Assembly: GCA_964244295.1 (NCBI GenBank)
Contig: CAXTIG010000006.1
Location: 1 to 64,000 of the forward strand
Direction: 5' to 3'
Length of the DNA: 64,000 nucleotides
Source of the DNA: JAJAZB01 sp964244295
GTDB lineage: Bacteria > Bacteroidota > Bacteroidia > Cytophagales > Spirosomataceae
The position numbers and the translations under genes were made by a program. Below, piece after piece: positions 1 to 7,424 of this stretch; positions within the stretch are counted from its first letter, which is position 1; every line of letters begins with the position of its first letter. The notes beneath the pieces were generated by a model. It ran no database searches, was not told the origin of the DNA, and was given only the letters and a program-made list of their open reading frames with translations.

Positions 1-27
1 AACCAACGTTCTCGGTGGTAGTTTCCA

Positions 28-456
28 ATGGGCTACCTAAACAGTTACGTATTTTATAAAAGATTTGGTAACAAAGGTGGATTAATTGATGCAGTAAAAG
101 AATATTGTATCAAAAATAATTTCATTGATATTCTGAATTATTTTCCTCAAACTTCTTTAGAAGAGCTATCTAATAATGAGGTACTATCGAATGAGGTACC
201 TTTCGGTTTTGTATATTTATACAAGTCTAAAAATTATTACAAAATTGGTAGAACAAATGATGCTCTCCGAAGAGATAGGGAAATCAAGCTTCAGTTGCCT
301 TTTGAAGCACAGTTAATTCACCGCATATCTACAGATGACCCTGTCGGTATAGAAAGATATTGGCATTTGCGTTTCGCTGAAAAGCGCCTAAATGGTGAAT
401 GGTTTCAACTTTCTTCAGCAGATATAAATGCTTTCCGACGACGTAAATTTATGTAA
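28..456 (+). CDS. GIY-YIG/T5orf172-like nuclease domain protein, probably 5'-truncated
   Basis: A 142-aa product. Residues about 60-142 fit the T5orf172/MUG113 branch of the GIY-YIG superfamily: FVYLYKS, then YYKIGRTNDALRR, then ERYWHLRFAEKRLNGEWF. The N-terminal part (FYKRFGN..GLIDAVKEY) resembles the end of a homing-endonuclease-associated helical repeat, which suggests that more N-terminal sequence once existed. An in-frame TAG lies just upstream of the ATG at 28, so the original start may lie outside the window and be cut off by a stop or frameshift, or the gene may simply begin here. Base composition is clearly AT-rich against the GC-rich surroundings, a sign of transfer. It ends next to the REP/RAYT module. 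The family is fairly sure; whether the gene is functional is not. Confidence 0.6.
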   Translation: MGYLNSYVFYKRFGNKGGLIDAVKEYCIKNNFIDILNYFPQTSLEELSNNEVLSNEVPFGFVYLYKSKNYYKIGRTNDALRRDREIKLQLPFEAQLIHRISTDDPVGIERYWHLRFAEKRLNGEWFQLSSADINAFRRRKFM

Positions 457-465
457 TTGCGCCCC

Positions 466-517
466 GCTGGCGCTGGCTTGCAGCCAGTGCCTCCCTTCAG
501 CAGGCTTCTTAGCCTGC
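466..517. repeat. Left REP-like palindromic repeat of the RAYT module
   Basis: A 52-nt unit containing two hairpins: one built on GGCGCTGGCT/AGCCAGTGCC and one on GCAGGCT-tctt-AGCCTGC (one strand shown). Its reverse complement matches 1139-1190 at 48 of 52 positions, so the two copies flank the transposase gene as inverted repeats. Confidence 0.85.
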
Positions 518-575
518 GGTAGTAACCAACTCACCTAAACCCAATACCTTACGGCTCCTCTCAACCTCCTCTGCT

Positions 576-1127
576 ATGAGCCGCAAGTATAAATTTGTCG
601 ACCAAACCGAGCTTTATTTCACCACGTCCTCGGTAATCTACTGGATTGATGCCTTCACGCGCACCGAGTACAAAGACATTCTGGTGGAAAGCCTGCGCTA
701 TTGTCAGCAGGAAAAAGACCTGAACATTCACGCCTGGTGCCTGATGACTAACCACCTTCACCTCATTATCAGCACGAGGGGACGCCGAATGGAAGAGACG
801 CTCAGGGATATGAAACAATTCACCGCTAAACGCATCCTGGCGGCTATTGAAGAAAACCCGGTGGAAAGCCGAAAGGAGTGGCTGCTCTGGATGTTTGAGC
901 GAGCCGGGCGGAAGAAAGCAGGTAACGATAAATACCAGTTTTGGCAGCACGACAACCACCCTATTGTGCTGTTTACGCCACCAGTAATGCAGCAAAAATT
1001 GGATTACTTGCATAATAATCCCGTGAAAGCGGGGTTCGTATGCCGCCCGGAAGAATGGTTGTATAGCTCGGCCAAGAATTACTACACGACCGAGATGCCT
1101 TTGCTGGATGTGATGCTGCTGGTTTAA
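576..1127 (+). CDS. REP-associated tyrosine transposase (RAYT, Y1_Tnp/IS200-like)
   Basis: A 183-aa single-domain Y1 transposase. The HUH motif is MTNHLHLI at about residues 58-65, and the catalytic tyrosine is expected in LDYLHNNPVKAGF, the signature that ends RAYT proteins. The length is normal for the family and no inactivating change is seen. RAYTs cut and rejoin single-stranded DNA at REP hairpins and are usually domesticated single-copy genes. Here the gene sits exactly between inverted REP copies (466-517 and 1139-1214), the classical REPtron arrangement. The GC content matches the host. Confidence 0.9.
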   Translation: MSRKYKFVDQTELYFTTSSVIYWIDAFTRTEYKDILVESLRYCQQEKDLNIHAWCLMTNHLHLIISTRGRRMEETLRDMKQFTAKRILAAIEENPVESRKEWLLWMFERAGRKKAGNDKYQFWQHDNHPIVLFTPPVMQQKLDYLHNNPVKAGFVCRPEEWLYSSAKNYYTTEMPLLDVMLLV

Positions 1128-1138
1128 CACGATTGCAT

Positions 1139-1214
1139 GCAGGCTAAGAAGCCTGCCGAAAGGCGGCGCTGGCTGCAAGCCAGCGCCAGCGAGTGCAAGC
1201 CAGCGCCAGCGAGA
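1139..1214. repeat. Right REP-like repeat with a partial tandem copy
   Basis: Positions 1139-1190 are the inverted partner of 466-517. The first half is the hairpin GCAGGCT-aaga-AGCCTGC. The second is the 10-bp stem GGCGCTGGCT-gca-AGCCAGCGCC. A 20-nt unit starting GCAAGCCAGCGCCAGCGAG is then repeated (1175-1194 and 1195-1214), so the right side is a small REP cluster. Confidence 0.85.
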
Positions 1215-1239
1215 ACCAACTGAAACCTACTCTATCCTC

Positions 1240-1629
1240 ATGAACCCCACCAAACCCACCACCATCGACGAGTACATCGCCAGCTTTCCAGTCGCCATTC
1301 AGGAACGGTTGCAACAAGTCCGGGCAACGATTCAAGCCGCCGCACCCGATGCCGAGGAAACCATCAAATACGCCATGCCGACGTTCACGCTGAACGGCAA
1401 TTTGGTGTATTTTGCTGCCTTCAAAAATCACCTTGGTTTTTATGCCTTACCGACCGCCAATGAAACGTTTAAGGAAGCCCTTTCCGCCTACAAAACCGGC
1501 AAAGGCTCGATTCAATTTCCGCATGACCAGCCCCTGCCTTTACCGTTAATTTCCAAGCTGGTGACGTTTAGAGTGGCGCGGAATTTAGAAAAGGCCTCGA
1601 AGAAGGCGAACGATAAAAAAACGAGCTAA
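1240..1629 (+). CDS. DUF1801 (YdhG-like) family protein
   Basis: A 129-aa protein of the DUF1801 family, which includes YdhG and the proposed iron-chaperone-like Fra fold. Family features: TIDEYIASFP at the N-terminus, the central EETIKYAMPTF (the conserved 'E.I.Y.mP.f' core), and FAAFKNHLGFYALPT. The lysine-rich tail (KKANDKKTS) is typical. The biochemical function is not settled for the family. It stands alone between the REP cluster and a cupin gene on the same strand, so co-transcription with the cupin gene is possible but not shown. Confidence 0.8.
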   Translation: MNPTKPTTIDEYIASFPVAIQERLQQVRATIQAAAPDAEETIKYAMPTFTLNGNLVYFAAFKNHLGFYALPTANETFKEALSAYKTGKGSIQFPHDQPLPLPLISKLVTFRVARNLEKASKKANDKKTS

Positions 1630-1698
1630 CGCCCTCTTTCTATTGTCCGAGTCGTGACTCCGACTACCAAGCGGACTAGTCCCTTAACCTTCCCAACG

Positions 1699-2463
1699 AT
1701 GCAGCGATTTCTGTGCCTTGCGGTTTTGATTGGTCTGGCCCACCTTCTTCCCGCTCAAACCCTCCCTGCCCAGATTTACGCCTGGCAGAGCGCCGCCGTT
1801 TCCAAAAAAGCAAACTCCAAGCAACGGGTGCTGCTGGAAGGCAGTACGCGGGATTTTAAGCACCTGAAAATCCATGCCACCACCCTCCCACCCCACCAGG
1901 CCCCACACCCCGCCCACCGGCATGCCGACGAAGAATTGCTCATCGTGAAAGAAGGCAGTCTGACCGTAACGATTGAAGACAAAACCGCCACCCTCGGCCC
2001 CGGCAGCGTGGCGCTGATGCTGCCCGGCGATAGCCACGGCTTTGAAAACAAGGGCGATTCCTCCGCCACGTACTTCGTAATGCGCTACGAATCCAGCACC
2101 CCGGCGGACTCGGCGCGGGGTCGGCGGGCGGGTGGGTCGTTTTGGATCGATTACCGCGAACTAGCGTTTCAAGGCCACGCCAAAGGCGGCATCCGGCGCT
2201 TTTTCGACCGGCCCACCGTCCTGACGAGCCGTTTTGAAATGCACGTCAGCACACTCAAGCCGGGCCTGTGGAGCCACCCGCCCCACACCCACCGGGCGGC
2301 GGAAATTCTGCTGCTCATCGACGGCGAAGCCCAGGAAAGCATCGACGGCACCCTGTACCCGGCCCGCGTCGGGGACATCATTTTTCTGGAGTCCAACGTG
2401 CCCCACGCGATTCAGAACACCGGCACCCGGCCCTGCACGTACTTCGCGTTTCAGTTTGAGTAG
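1699..2463 (+). CDS. Secreted two-domain cupin protein
   Basis: A 254-aa product starting at the ATG at 1699, which opens a clean signal peptide (MQRFLCLAVLIGLAHLLPAQ). An upstream in-frame GTG at 1654 would spoil that peptide. There are two cupin_2 barrels, at roughly residues 50-125 and 175-250. Each carries the metal-binding HxH..E pattern: PHPAHRHADEELLIV in the first and SHPPHTHRAAEILLL in the second, with a later His in GDSHGF and NVPHAI. Bicupins of this type include oxidoreductases and sugar-binding proteins; the substrate cannot be read from the sequence. The likely location is the periplasm. Confidence 0.8.
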   Translation: MQRFLCLAVLIGLAHLLPAQTLPAQIYAWQSAAVSKKANSKQRVLLEGSTRDFKHLKIHATTLPPHQAPHPAHRHADEELLIVKEGSLTVTIEDKTATLGPGSVALMLPGDSHGFENKGDSSATYFVMRYESSTPADSARGRRAGGSFWIDYRELAFQGHAKGGIRRFFDRPTVLTSRFEMHVSTLKPGLWSHPPHTHRAAEILLLIDGEAQESIDGTLYPARVGDIIFLESNVPHAIQNTGTRPCTYFAFQFE

Positions 2464-2482
2464 GGCGTGCGTTTGTTTTCCC

Positions 2483-2518
2483 GGCGGTTACCCTGAGCGG
2501 AGTCGAAGGGTGACCGCC
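2483..2518. repeat. Intergenic palindrome, ACCCTGAGCGGAGTCGAAGGGT type
   Basis: Arms GGCGGTTACCCT and AGGGTGACCGCC (11 of 12 pair) lie around GAGCGGAGTCGA, between the convergent cupin and aminotransferase genes. The same core recurs at 3918-3941, in the 3965-4013 arm, and in a degenerate form near 52966-52985, so this is a dispersed repeat. It could act as a bidirectional terminator. Confidence 0.7.
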
Positions 2519-2528
2519 GAAAGAGCGT

Positions 2529-3869
2529 TTACGTTGCGATGGAAACCAACGCCTGTACCACCTTCTCAATATCGCCCAACGTATTGTAAATGTGCGGCGA
2601 GAGCCGGATGCCACCCGACGGGGCGGCGGCGATGCCGTGCTGCTGGTAGAGTGCCCCGGTTACGTCGGCGGGCTTTTTGCCGGGCAGGTTGAGCACCACC
2701 ACGCCCGCGCTGAGGGAATCTGAAAGGGGCGTCACGAAGGTAGCCTGGGGTAGTTTGGCCTGAAGCTGCTTTTTCAACTGACTGGCTAATTCCCGCGTCC
2801 GCGCTTCGATTTTCGCTTTTCCGATGCGTTGGTGAAACGCGATAATTTCGGGCAGGCCCGCCAGGGTGGTGTCGTTGCGCTGGCCGAGTACGCAGAATTT
2901 TTCGTCCACCGACTGGCTACTTTCCTTCCACCCGGCGCTAATGACGCTGGGCCACACCCGACCGATGCGCTCCCGGTTGATGTACAGAATGCCGTTTTCC
3001 AGCGGCCCCATCAGCCATTTGTGGGTGCTGCCGCTGAAAAAATCAGGGTTGATTTCCTTCAGGTTCAGGTCCAGCATTCCGAACGATTGCGCGCCGTCGA
3101 GCAGGGTCAGGATGTTCTTGTCTTTCGCCAGTTGGCAAATCTCTTTGGCGGGCAGCGCGATGCCACTCGTGTTGGAAATGTGTGAAAAGGCAATGACTTT
3201 GGTGTTGGCCGTGATGGCTTGCGCGAAGGGCGCGACCAGGTCGGCCCTCGATTGCGGCGCAGCCGGAACGCTGATTTTTTTGACGCTGAACCCGAATCGC
3301 TTGGCCCGCTGCTCCCAGGAGTAGGCGTTGGAAGGGTGGTTTTGGTCCCACAAAATCACCTCATCGCCCGGCTTCAGGTCGAGGCCGTTGACGATGAGGT
3401 TGTTGCTCTCCGAGGTATTCCGGGTAATGCCCACTTCGTCGCTACCGACGCCGACGTAGGCGGCCAGCGCCTCGATGGATTTTTTCCGGCGCTCACCGTA
3501 CTGGGCGCGGTGTTGAAACGACACGTCTTTTCCCAAACCCCGGATGGCCTCCTGCACGCTCTCGCCGATGAAGTACGGCGAAGGGTTTCAGTCAATCACC
3601 AGGCACTGAAAAACTCGGACTCCCTCCTGCACGCTCTCGCCGATGAAGTACGGCGAAGGGCAGAGGTTTGCCGCGTTGAGCATGATTCGATTCGCCGGAA
3701 CCGCGAATTGCTGCTTCACCAGTTCCCAATACGCTTCCTCCCCGACGGCACCCGGCGGGGGCAAGACCGGTCGGTTTTGACCGAGTGTTGGAGCCAGCAC
3801 CGTGGACAACGAACCAGCCAGGAGTTGTTTGACGACGTTCCGACGCTGAACAGGAGTAAAAGATTTCAT
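2529..3869 (-). pseudogene. Class V aminotransferase (cysteine desulfurase-like), interrupted by an in-frame duplication with a stop
   Basis: Reading from the ATG at 3869, the protein begins with a twin-arginine-like export signal (VQRRNVVKQLLAG) and runs to a TGA at 3588-3590. The same frame then continues to 2529 with the rest of a class V PLP enzyme. The PLP lysine is in GSTHKWLMGP, preceded by DGAQSFGM. The break lies inside an imperfect tandem duplication: a 38-nt sequence at 3548-3585 recurs at 3623-3660 with 37 unique nt between. The period of 75 nt keeps the frame, but the new stretch brings the stop. Removing 75 nt would restore one enzyme of about 420 aa (PSPYFIGESVQE followed by AIRGLGKDV). 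Annotated as interrupted; an assembly error or a reversible switch remains possible. Confidence 0.75.
3548..3660. repeat. 38-nt direct repeat pair inside the aminotransferase gene
   Basis: Positions 3548-3585 and 3623-3660 are identical over 38 nt and separated by 37 nt of unique sequence. On the coding strand both copies encode PSPYFIGESVQE. Recombination between the copies would delete exactly 75 nt and remove the TGA. Confidence 0.9.
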
Positions 3870-3897
3870 GGGGAAGAACAGGTTAGGTGGCACAGGA

Positions 3898-4013
3898 AGA
3901 AGCTGAAAATGGAGGGTCACCCTGAGCGGAGTCGAAGGGTGTGCGGCTGGTCAGCGCTGGCCCACCGCACACCCTTCGACTCCGCTCAGGGTGACCCTCC
4001 ATTTTCAGCTTCT
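3898..4013. repeat. Perfect 49-bp inverted repeat in the gap upstream of the aminotransferase
   Basis: Arms 3898-3946 and 3965-4013 are perfect reverse complements over 49 bp with an 18-nt loop. The ACCCTGAGCGGAGTCGAAGGGT element sits inside each arm, and the outer part (AGAAGCTGAAAATGGAGGG) is also mirrored. It lies between two genes on the minus strand and would fold in both DNA strands and in RNA. Probable terminator or insulator; function inferred. Confidence 0.85.
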
Positions 4014-4155
4014 CAAACCTATCGAATTTCCCGGATTTACCTATTCATCCATCGCAGTAATCCACTGTTTACCAAAGCATTCATAAAGTTTTCTGGAAAA
4101 TTTATAGTGCGGCTCTTTCAGCACCCGGTTCTTCCACAAAGCATCCTCCACTCCC

Positions 4156-5520
4156 TCAGCGCGATCCCGACAAAGCGGGGCTTTGAAAGTCCAATTTTTT
4201 CAACCCGGTCTGCACTTCGGGGCAACTCATGAACAGCTTCCAGAGCAGGCCCGTGCGGTGGTTTTCCATCATCACCACCGTCGGCCCCTGGTCGATGGCG
4301 AGGTACCGCTGGGGGAACCAGTTCTCGGTTTCGCTGAAAGCGTCATAAAATCCGTAAGGACCAAACAGCCGCTCGCCGAACGTGGTGTACCAATGCCGCA
4401 TGGCCTGCGCGGAGTATTCCGGCGTGTAGGGCATCGACGAGAGCGCGGCGGTGGGTGAAATCACGCCCAGGTCATCCGACCCGGGCTTGTGGCCCGCGTA
4501 ACCCTTCGGCGAGTAGCTGGCGGTGAGGCCCCAGCTTTCCTCGCCGTAGCCCTTGAATTTTTTCGGATTTTCGAGGCACCAGGCCCGGTTGATGAGCGTG
4601 TGGTTGCGGTTGAGCGCTTCGTAGTCGGCGTAGCGGTCGCGTAGGCCGCGCGGGTCGAGGCCAACGAACGAGTAGTGCGCCCAGAACAGCGGCCCGCCGT
4701 ACTCTTCGGCCCCGTTGTGTTTGAGAATCAGCGGGTAGCCGTACTTCACGTTGTCCGAACGGATGGCCCCGTTTTTGGCCCAGCCTTCGTGGTACACCGC
4801 CGCCGGGACGCCGTGTGTGGGCGAAGCCGCCGCCAGCACGTACATGATCAGGCATTCGTTGTAACCCGACACGGCAAAATTCATGGCCCATTCGTGGCGC
4901 GGACTCCAGTGCCAGTACAACGCATTTTTGCCGTTGCGGTACCAGTTCCACTCCACCTCCCGCCAGAGCGTGTCGATGCGGGCGGCGAGCGTTTTTTCCG
5001 ATTCCGAACCCTCGCGAAAATACTGGCGCACGCAGAGCAGTCCCTGCACCAGAAAGGCCGATTCGACCAGATCGCCGCCGTCGTCGCGGGGGCTGAAGGG
5101 TTTCACCCGGCCCGTTTCGCCGTTGAGCCAGTGGGGCCAGGCCCCGTGGAAGCGGTCGGCTTTTTCGAGAAAACTTACGATGCGCTCCAGCCGCTCCCGC
5201 CCCTGCGGCCGGGTGATGAAGCCCCGCTCGATGCCCACCAGAATCGCCATGACCCCGAACCCGCCACCGCCAGTCGTCACTACATTTTTGTCGTTTTGCG
5301 GGTACACGCCATCGACGTGAAACCGCTCGCGGGCCAGGCCGCTCTGGGGTTCGGCCCCGTCCCAGAAGTACTGGAACGTGTTGTACTGCACCCGTTTGTA
5401 GAGCGTATCGTCGCTGATGGCCTGGGTCGTTTGGCTGGATGGGTTGCTGGCGCGGGGGGTGGTGCAGGCGGTGAGGGCGAGTAGGGCAAGAGAGGCGAGC
5501 AACTGGTGGGATATTTTCAT
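4156..5520 (-). CDS. Glucoamylase-like lipoprotein, probable GH144 endo-beta-1,2-glucanase
   Basis: The start at 5520 is chosen because MKISHQLLASLALLALTAC is a lipoprotein signal peptide with lipobox LTAC; a longer in-frame start at 5646 would run through the upstream inverted repeat. The mature part fits the glycoamylase-like family (PF10091): TFQYFWDGAEPQSGLARER, TGGGGFGVMA, PFSPRDDGGDLVESAFLVQG, FAVSGYNECLIMYVLAAASP and a C-terminal GPYGFYDAFSETENWF. CAZy family GH144 (founding member from Chitinophaga pinensis, acting on beta-1,2-glucan) belongs to this fold. The product is about 454 aa, normal for the family. It follows SusC and SusD on the same strand, so it is probably the surface or periplasmic hydrolase of that locus. 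The exact substrate is inferred. Confidence 0.75.
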   Translation of the reverse strand: MKISHQLLASLALLALTACTTPRASNPSSQTTQAISDDTLYKRVQYNTFQYFWDGAEPQSGLARERFHVDGVYPQNDKNVVTTGGGGFGVMAILVGIERGFITRPQGRERLERIVSFLEKADRFHGAWPHWLNGETGRVKPFSPRDDGGDLVESAFLVQGLLCVRQYFREGSESEKTLAARIDTLWREVEWNWYRNGKNALYWHWSPRHEWAMNFAVSGYNECLIMYVLAAASPTHGVPAAVYHEGWAKNGAIRSDNVKYGYPLILKHNGAEEYGGPLFWAHYSFVGLDPRGLRDRYADYEALNRNHTLINRAWCLENPKKFKGYGEESWGLTASYSPKGYAGHKPGSDDLGVISPTAALSSMPYTPEYSAQAMRHWYTTFGERLFGPYGFYDAFSETENWFPQRYLAIDQGPTVVMMENHRTGLLWKLFMSCPEVQTGLKKLDFQSPALSGSR

Positions 5521-5552
5521 AGAAAAACACATTTGAAACGCCACGCCAAAAC

Positions 5553-5675
5553 TGTCATCCTGAGCGCAGCGAAGGACCTCGTTGGACGACCGGACACTTA
5601 GCCGGTGACCCAGCGGTAGGTGACCGCCGACTATCCGGTCGTCCAACGAGGTCTTTCGCTACGCTCAGGATGACA
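5553..5675. repeat. 42-bp inverted repeat between susD and the hydrolase gene
   Basis: Arms 5553-5594 and 5634-5675 pair at 40 of 42 positions. Outer ends read TGTCATCCTGAGCG.AGCGAA, a widespread bacterial intergenic repeat; inner parts (ACCTCGTTGGACGACCGGA) are locus-specific. It lies inside the apparent operon, so it may attenuate transcription into the hydrolase gene. Confidence 0.85.
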
Positions 5676-5697
5676 CCGCAGGTTTTGATTGACTCCC

Positions 5698-7224
5698 TCA
5701 ATACCCCGGATTTTGCGTCAGCACACCGCCACTCAATTGAATCTGCACCTGCGGAATCGGGAAAACTTCATTTTTTCCCTTCGTCCAGGTTTTGCTGCCA
5801 TCGGCCCGGAAGGCCGCTACAGCGCGGCCCGGCTGCACGTCTTCCTGTCGGACGAGGTCGAAAAAGCGGTCGTGTTCGAGGCCCAGTTCCGTCCGGCGCT
5901 CGTGCCAGATTTTGGCGAGGTCGATACTCGTTTGGGCGGGCAACCCGGCGCGGGTGCGCAGGCGGTTGATGTCGGCCAACGCCTCGGCGGGTTTCCCGGT
6001 GGCGAGGGCGGCTTCGGCGTGGATGAGCAACACTTCGCCCAGGCGCAAAATCCGCAGGTTTTTGGGCAGGCGGTCGTTCACGCCGCAATTCTTCTCGGCG
6101 ATGCGGCTGTGGTAGGCTTTGTAATTGTAGCGGTCGTTTTCAACCGAATCGCGGCTCGGAATCCGGTAACCATCCCAAAGCACGGTGCCGCGCGGGGGTT
6201 GGTTGATAAAAATGATACTCCCGTCGCGACGGCGGTCGCCGGTCTCGTACTCATCGAGCAGCGATTGCGAGGGCGTGCCGAAGCCGAAGCCCAGGTCGGC
6301 CCAGCCGCGTTTGCCACCCGCGCGCGGCCCCTGGCACACGGCGTAAATCGGAATGGCCGCGTTGCAGGCCAGGTTGATGCCGGTCTGCACTTCAAATAGC
6401 GACTCCGCCCCGTTGGCCCCGGCTTCCCGCCAGATGTTGGCGTAGGTGGGCAACAGGTCGTAACTCCCCGCCTGAAGTTTTACGATCGAATCACTCAGGG
6501 CGTAGGCTTGCTGGTTATTTTTCAGGTACAGGTACGTTTTCGCCAGCATTCCCATCGCCGCCGCTTTCGAGGCCCGCCCGGTCTGGGTTTGGGCTTTCAG
6601 GGGCAGGTTATTGACGGCAAAGCGCAGGTCACGGACGATGAATTCGTAGGTCGCTTCACGGGTAGCGCGGGTTTGCAAGGCGGTGTTGTTAATTTCATCC
6701 ACGGGCGGCACGCCGTCGAGGAGCGGTACCCCGCCAAAAAACCGCACGAGGTTGAAGTAAAAATACCCGCGCAGAAACCGCACCTCAGCTTCGAGTTGGT
6801 TGCGGGTTGTCTGGTTGGCGGGGCTGAGCGGAATCAGCACCAGCGCCTGATTGGCTTTGGCAATGGCCCGGAAGTAAGCCGACCACACGTTGTTGAGAAT
6901 GCCCACGCCGGGGGTTACGCTGAAGTTGTCGAGGGTGCCGTAGGTGGTGGCTCCGTCGGCGGCGGAACTGCCTTTGTCGGCATCGTCGGAGGCGATGTTG
7001 GTCATGCCCACGTAATCGAAGCCGTGCATACTGCCGTCCCACAGGCTGTTGTACACGCCCGTAACGAGGTTTTGGGCCGCCGCCGGGTCGTTGCGGATGG
7101 CCGATTCTTCGATTTGACCCTGCGGAGCGGCGTTGAGCATGTCCTCGCAAGAGGAGGTTCCCAGGCCAAGCAGCACGAGGAGGAGAACTAAACCGGCGAG
7201 CGGTCGGGTTGAATTGGTTTTCAT
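5698..7224 (-). CDS. SusD/RagB family nutrient-binding outer-membrane lipoprotein
   Basis: The start at 7224 gives MKTNSTRPLAGLVLLLVLL followed by lipobox GTSSC, so Cys26 would be lipidated. SusD hallmarks: QNLVTGVYNSLWDG with an N-terminal TPR-like helical region, VRFLRGYFYFNLVRFFGGVP at about residue 150, and the C-terminal SusD_RagB core with LRLGEVLLIHAEAALATG, INRLRTRAGLP and IWHERRTELGLEHDRFFDLVR. The product is about 508 aa, normal. SusD proteins sit as lids on their SusC partner and bind glycans at the cell surface. The partner gene lies directly upstream on the same strand, separated by a 200-nt gap that contains an inverted repeat. Confidence 0.95.
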   Translation of the reverse strand: MKTNSTRPLAGLVLLLVLLGLGTSSCEDMLNAAPQGQIEESAIRNDPAAAQNLVTGVYNSLWDGSMHGFDYVGMTNIASDDADKGSSAADGATTYGTLDNFSVTPGVGILNNVWSAYFRAIAKANQALVLIPLSPANQTTRNQLEAEVRFLRGYFYFNLVRFFGGVPLLDGVPPVDEINNTALQTRATREATYEFIVRDLRFAVNNLPLKAQTQTGRASKAAAMGMLAKTYLYLKNNQQAYALSDSIVKLQAGSYDLLPTYANIWREAGANGAESLFEVQTGINLACNAAIPIYAVCQGPRAGGKRGWADLGFGFGTPSQSLLDEYETGDRRRDGSIIFINQPPRGTVLWDGYRIPSRDSVENDRYNYKAYHSRIAEKNCGVNDRLPKNLRILRLGEVLLIHAEAALATGKPAEALADINRLRTRAGLPAQTSIDLAKIWHERRTELGLEHDRFFDLVRQEDVQPGRAVAAFRADGSKTWTKGKNEVFPIPQVQIQLSGGVLTQNPGY

Positions 7225-7279
7225 GGTTGGTTGCGTGTTGAAGTGCTGTTGAAGCGGGGAAACAGATTCGGTGTCAAGG

Positions 7280-7405
7280 GTTGTCATCCCGAGCGTAGCG
7301 AGGGAACTCGTTGGCCCTCCGATTACTCTGATATTTGCTATCGTTGGATTTCCCGCCCACTATTCGAGGGCCAACGAGTTCCCTCGCTACGCTCGGGATG
7401 ACAAC
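7280..7405. repeat. Perfect 40-bp inverted repeat between susC and susD
   Basis: Arms 7280-7319 and 7366-7405 are exact reverse complements over 40 bp with a 46-nt loop. The outer part is GTTGTCATCCCGAGCGTAGC; the inner part GAACTCGTTGGCCCTC is locus-specific. It could tune the SusC:SusD ratio by partial termination or by stabilising an mRNA 3' end (inference). Confidence 0.85.
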
Positions 7406-7424
7406 TGGTTGGACTGGGGTTCAC

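Noticed and set aside
3548..3660. CRISPR-like repeat-spacer unit (38-nt repeat, 37-nt spacer)
   Set aside because: Only two copies, lying inside an aminotransferase coding frame and encoding its protein; no cas genes.
3219..4232. 337-codon plus-strand frame opposite the aminotransferase
   Set aside because: It runs through the perfect palindrome and the antisense of a recognised enzyme; not protein-like.
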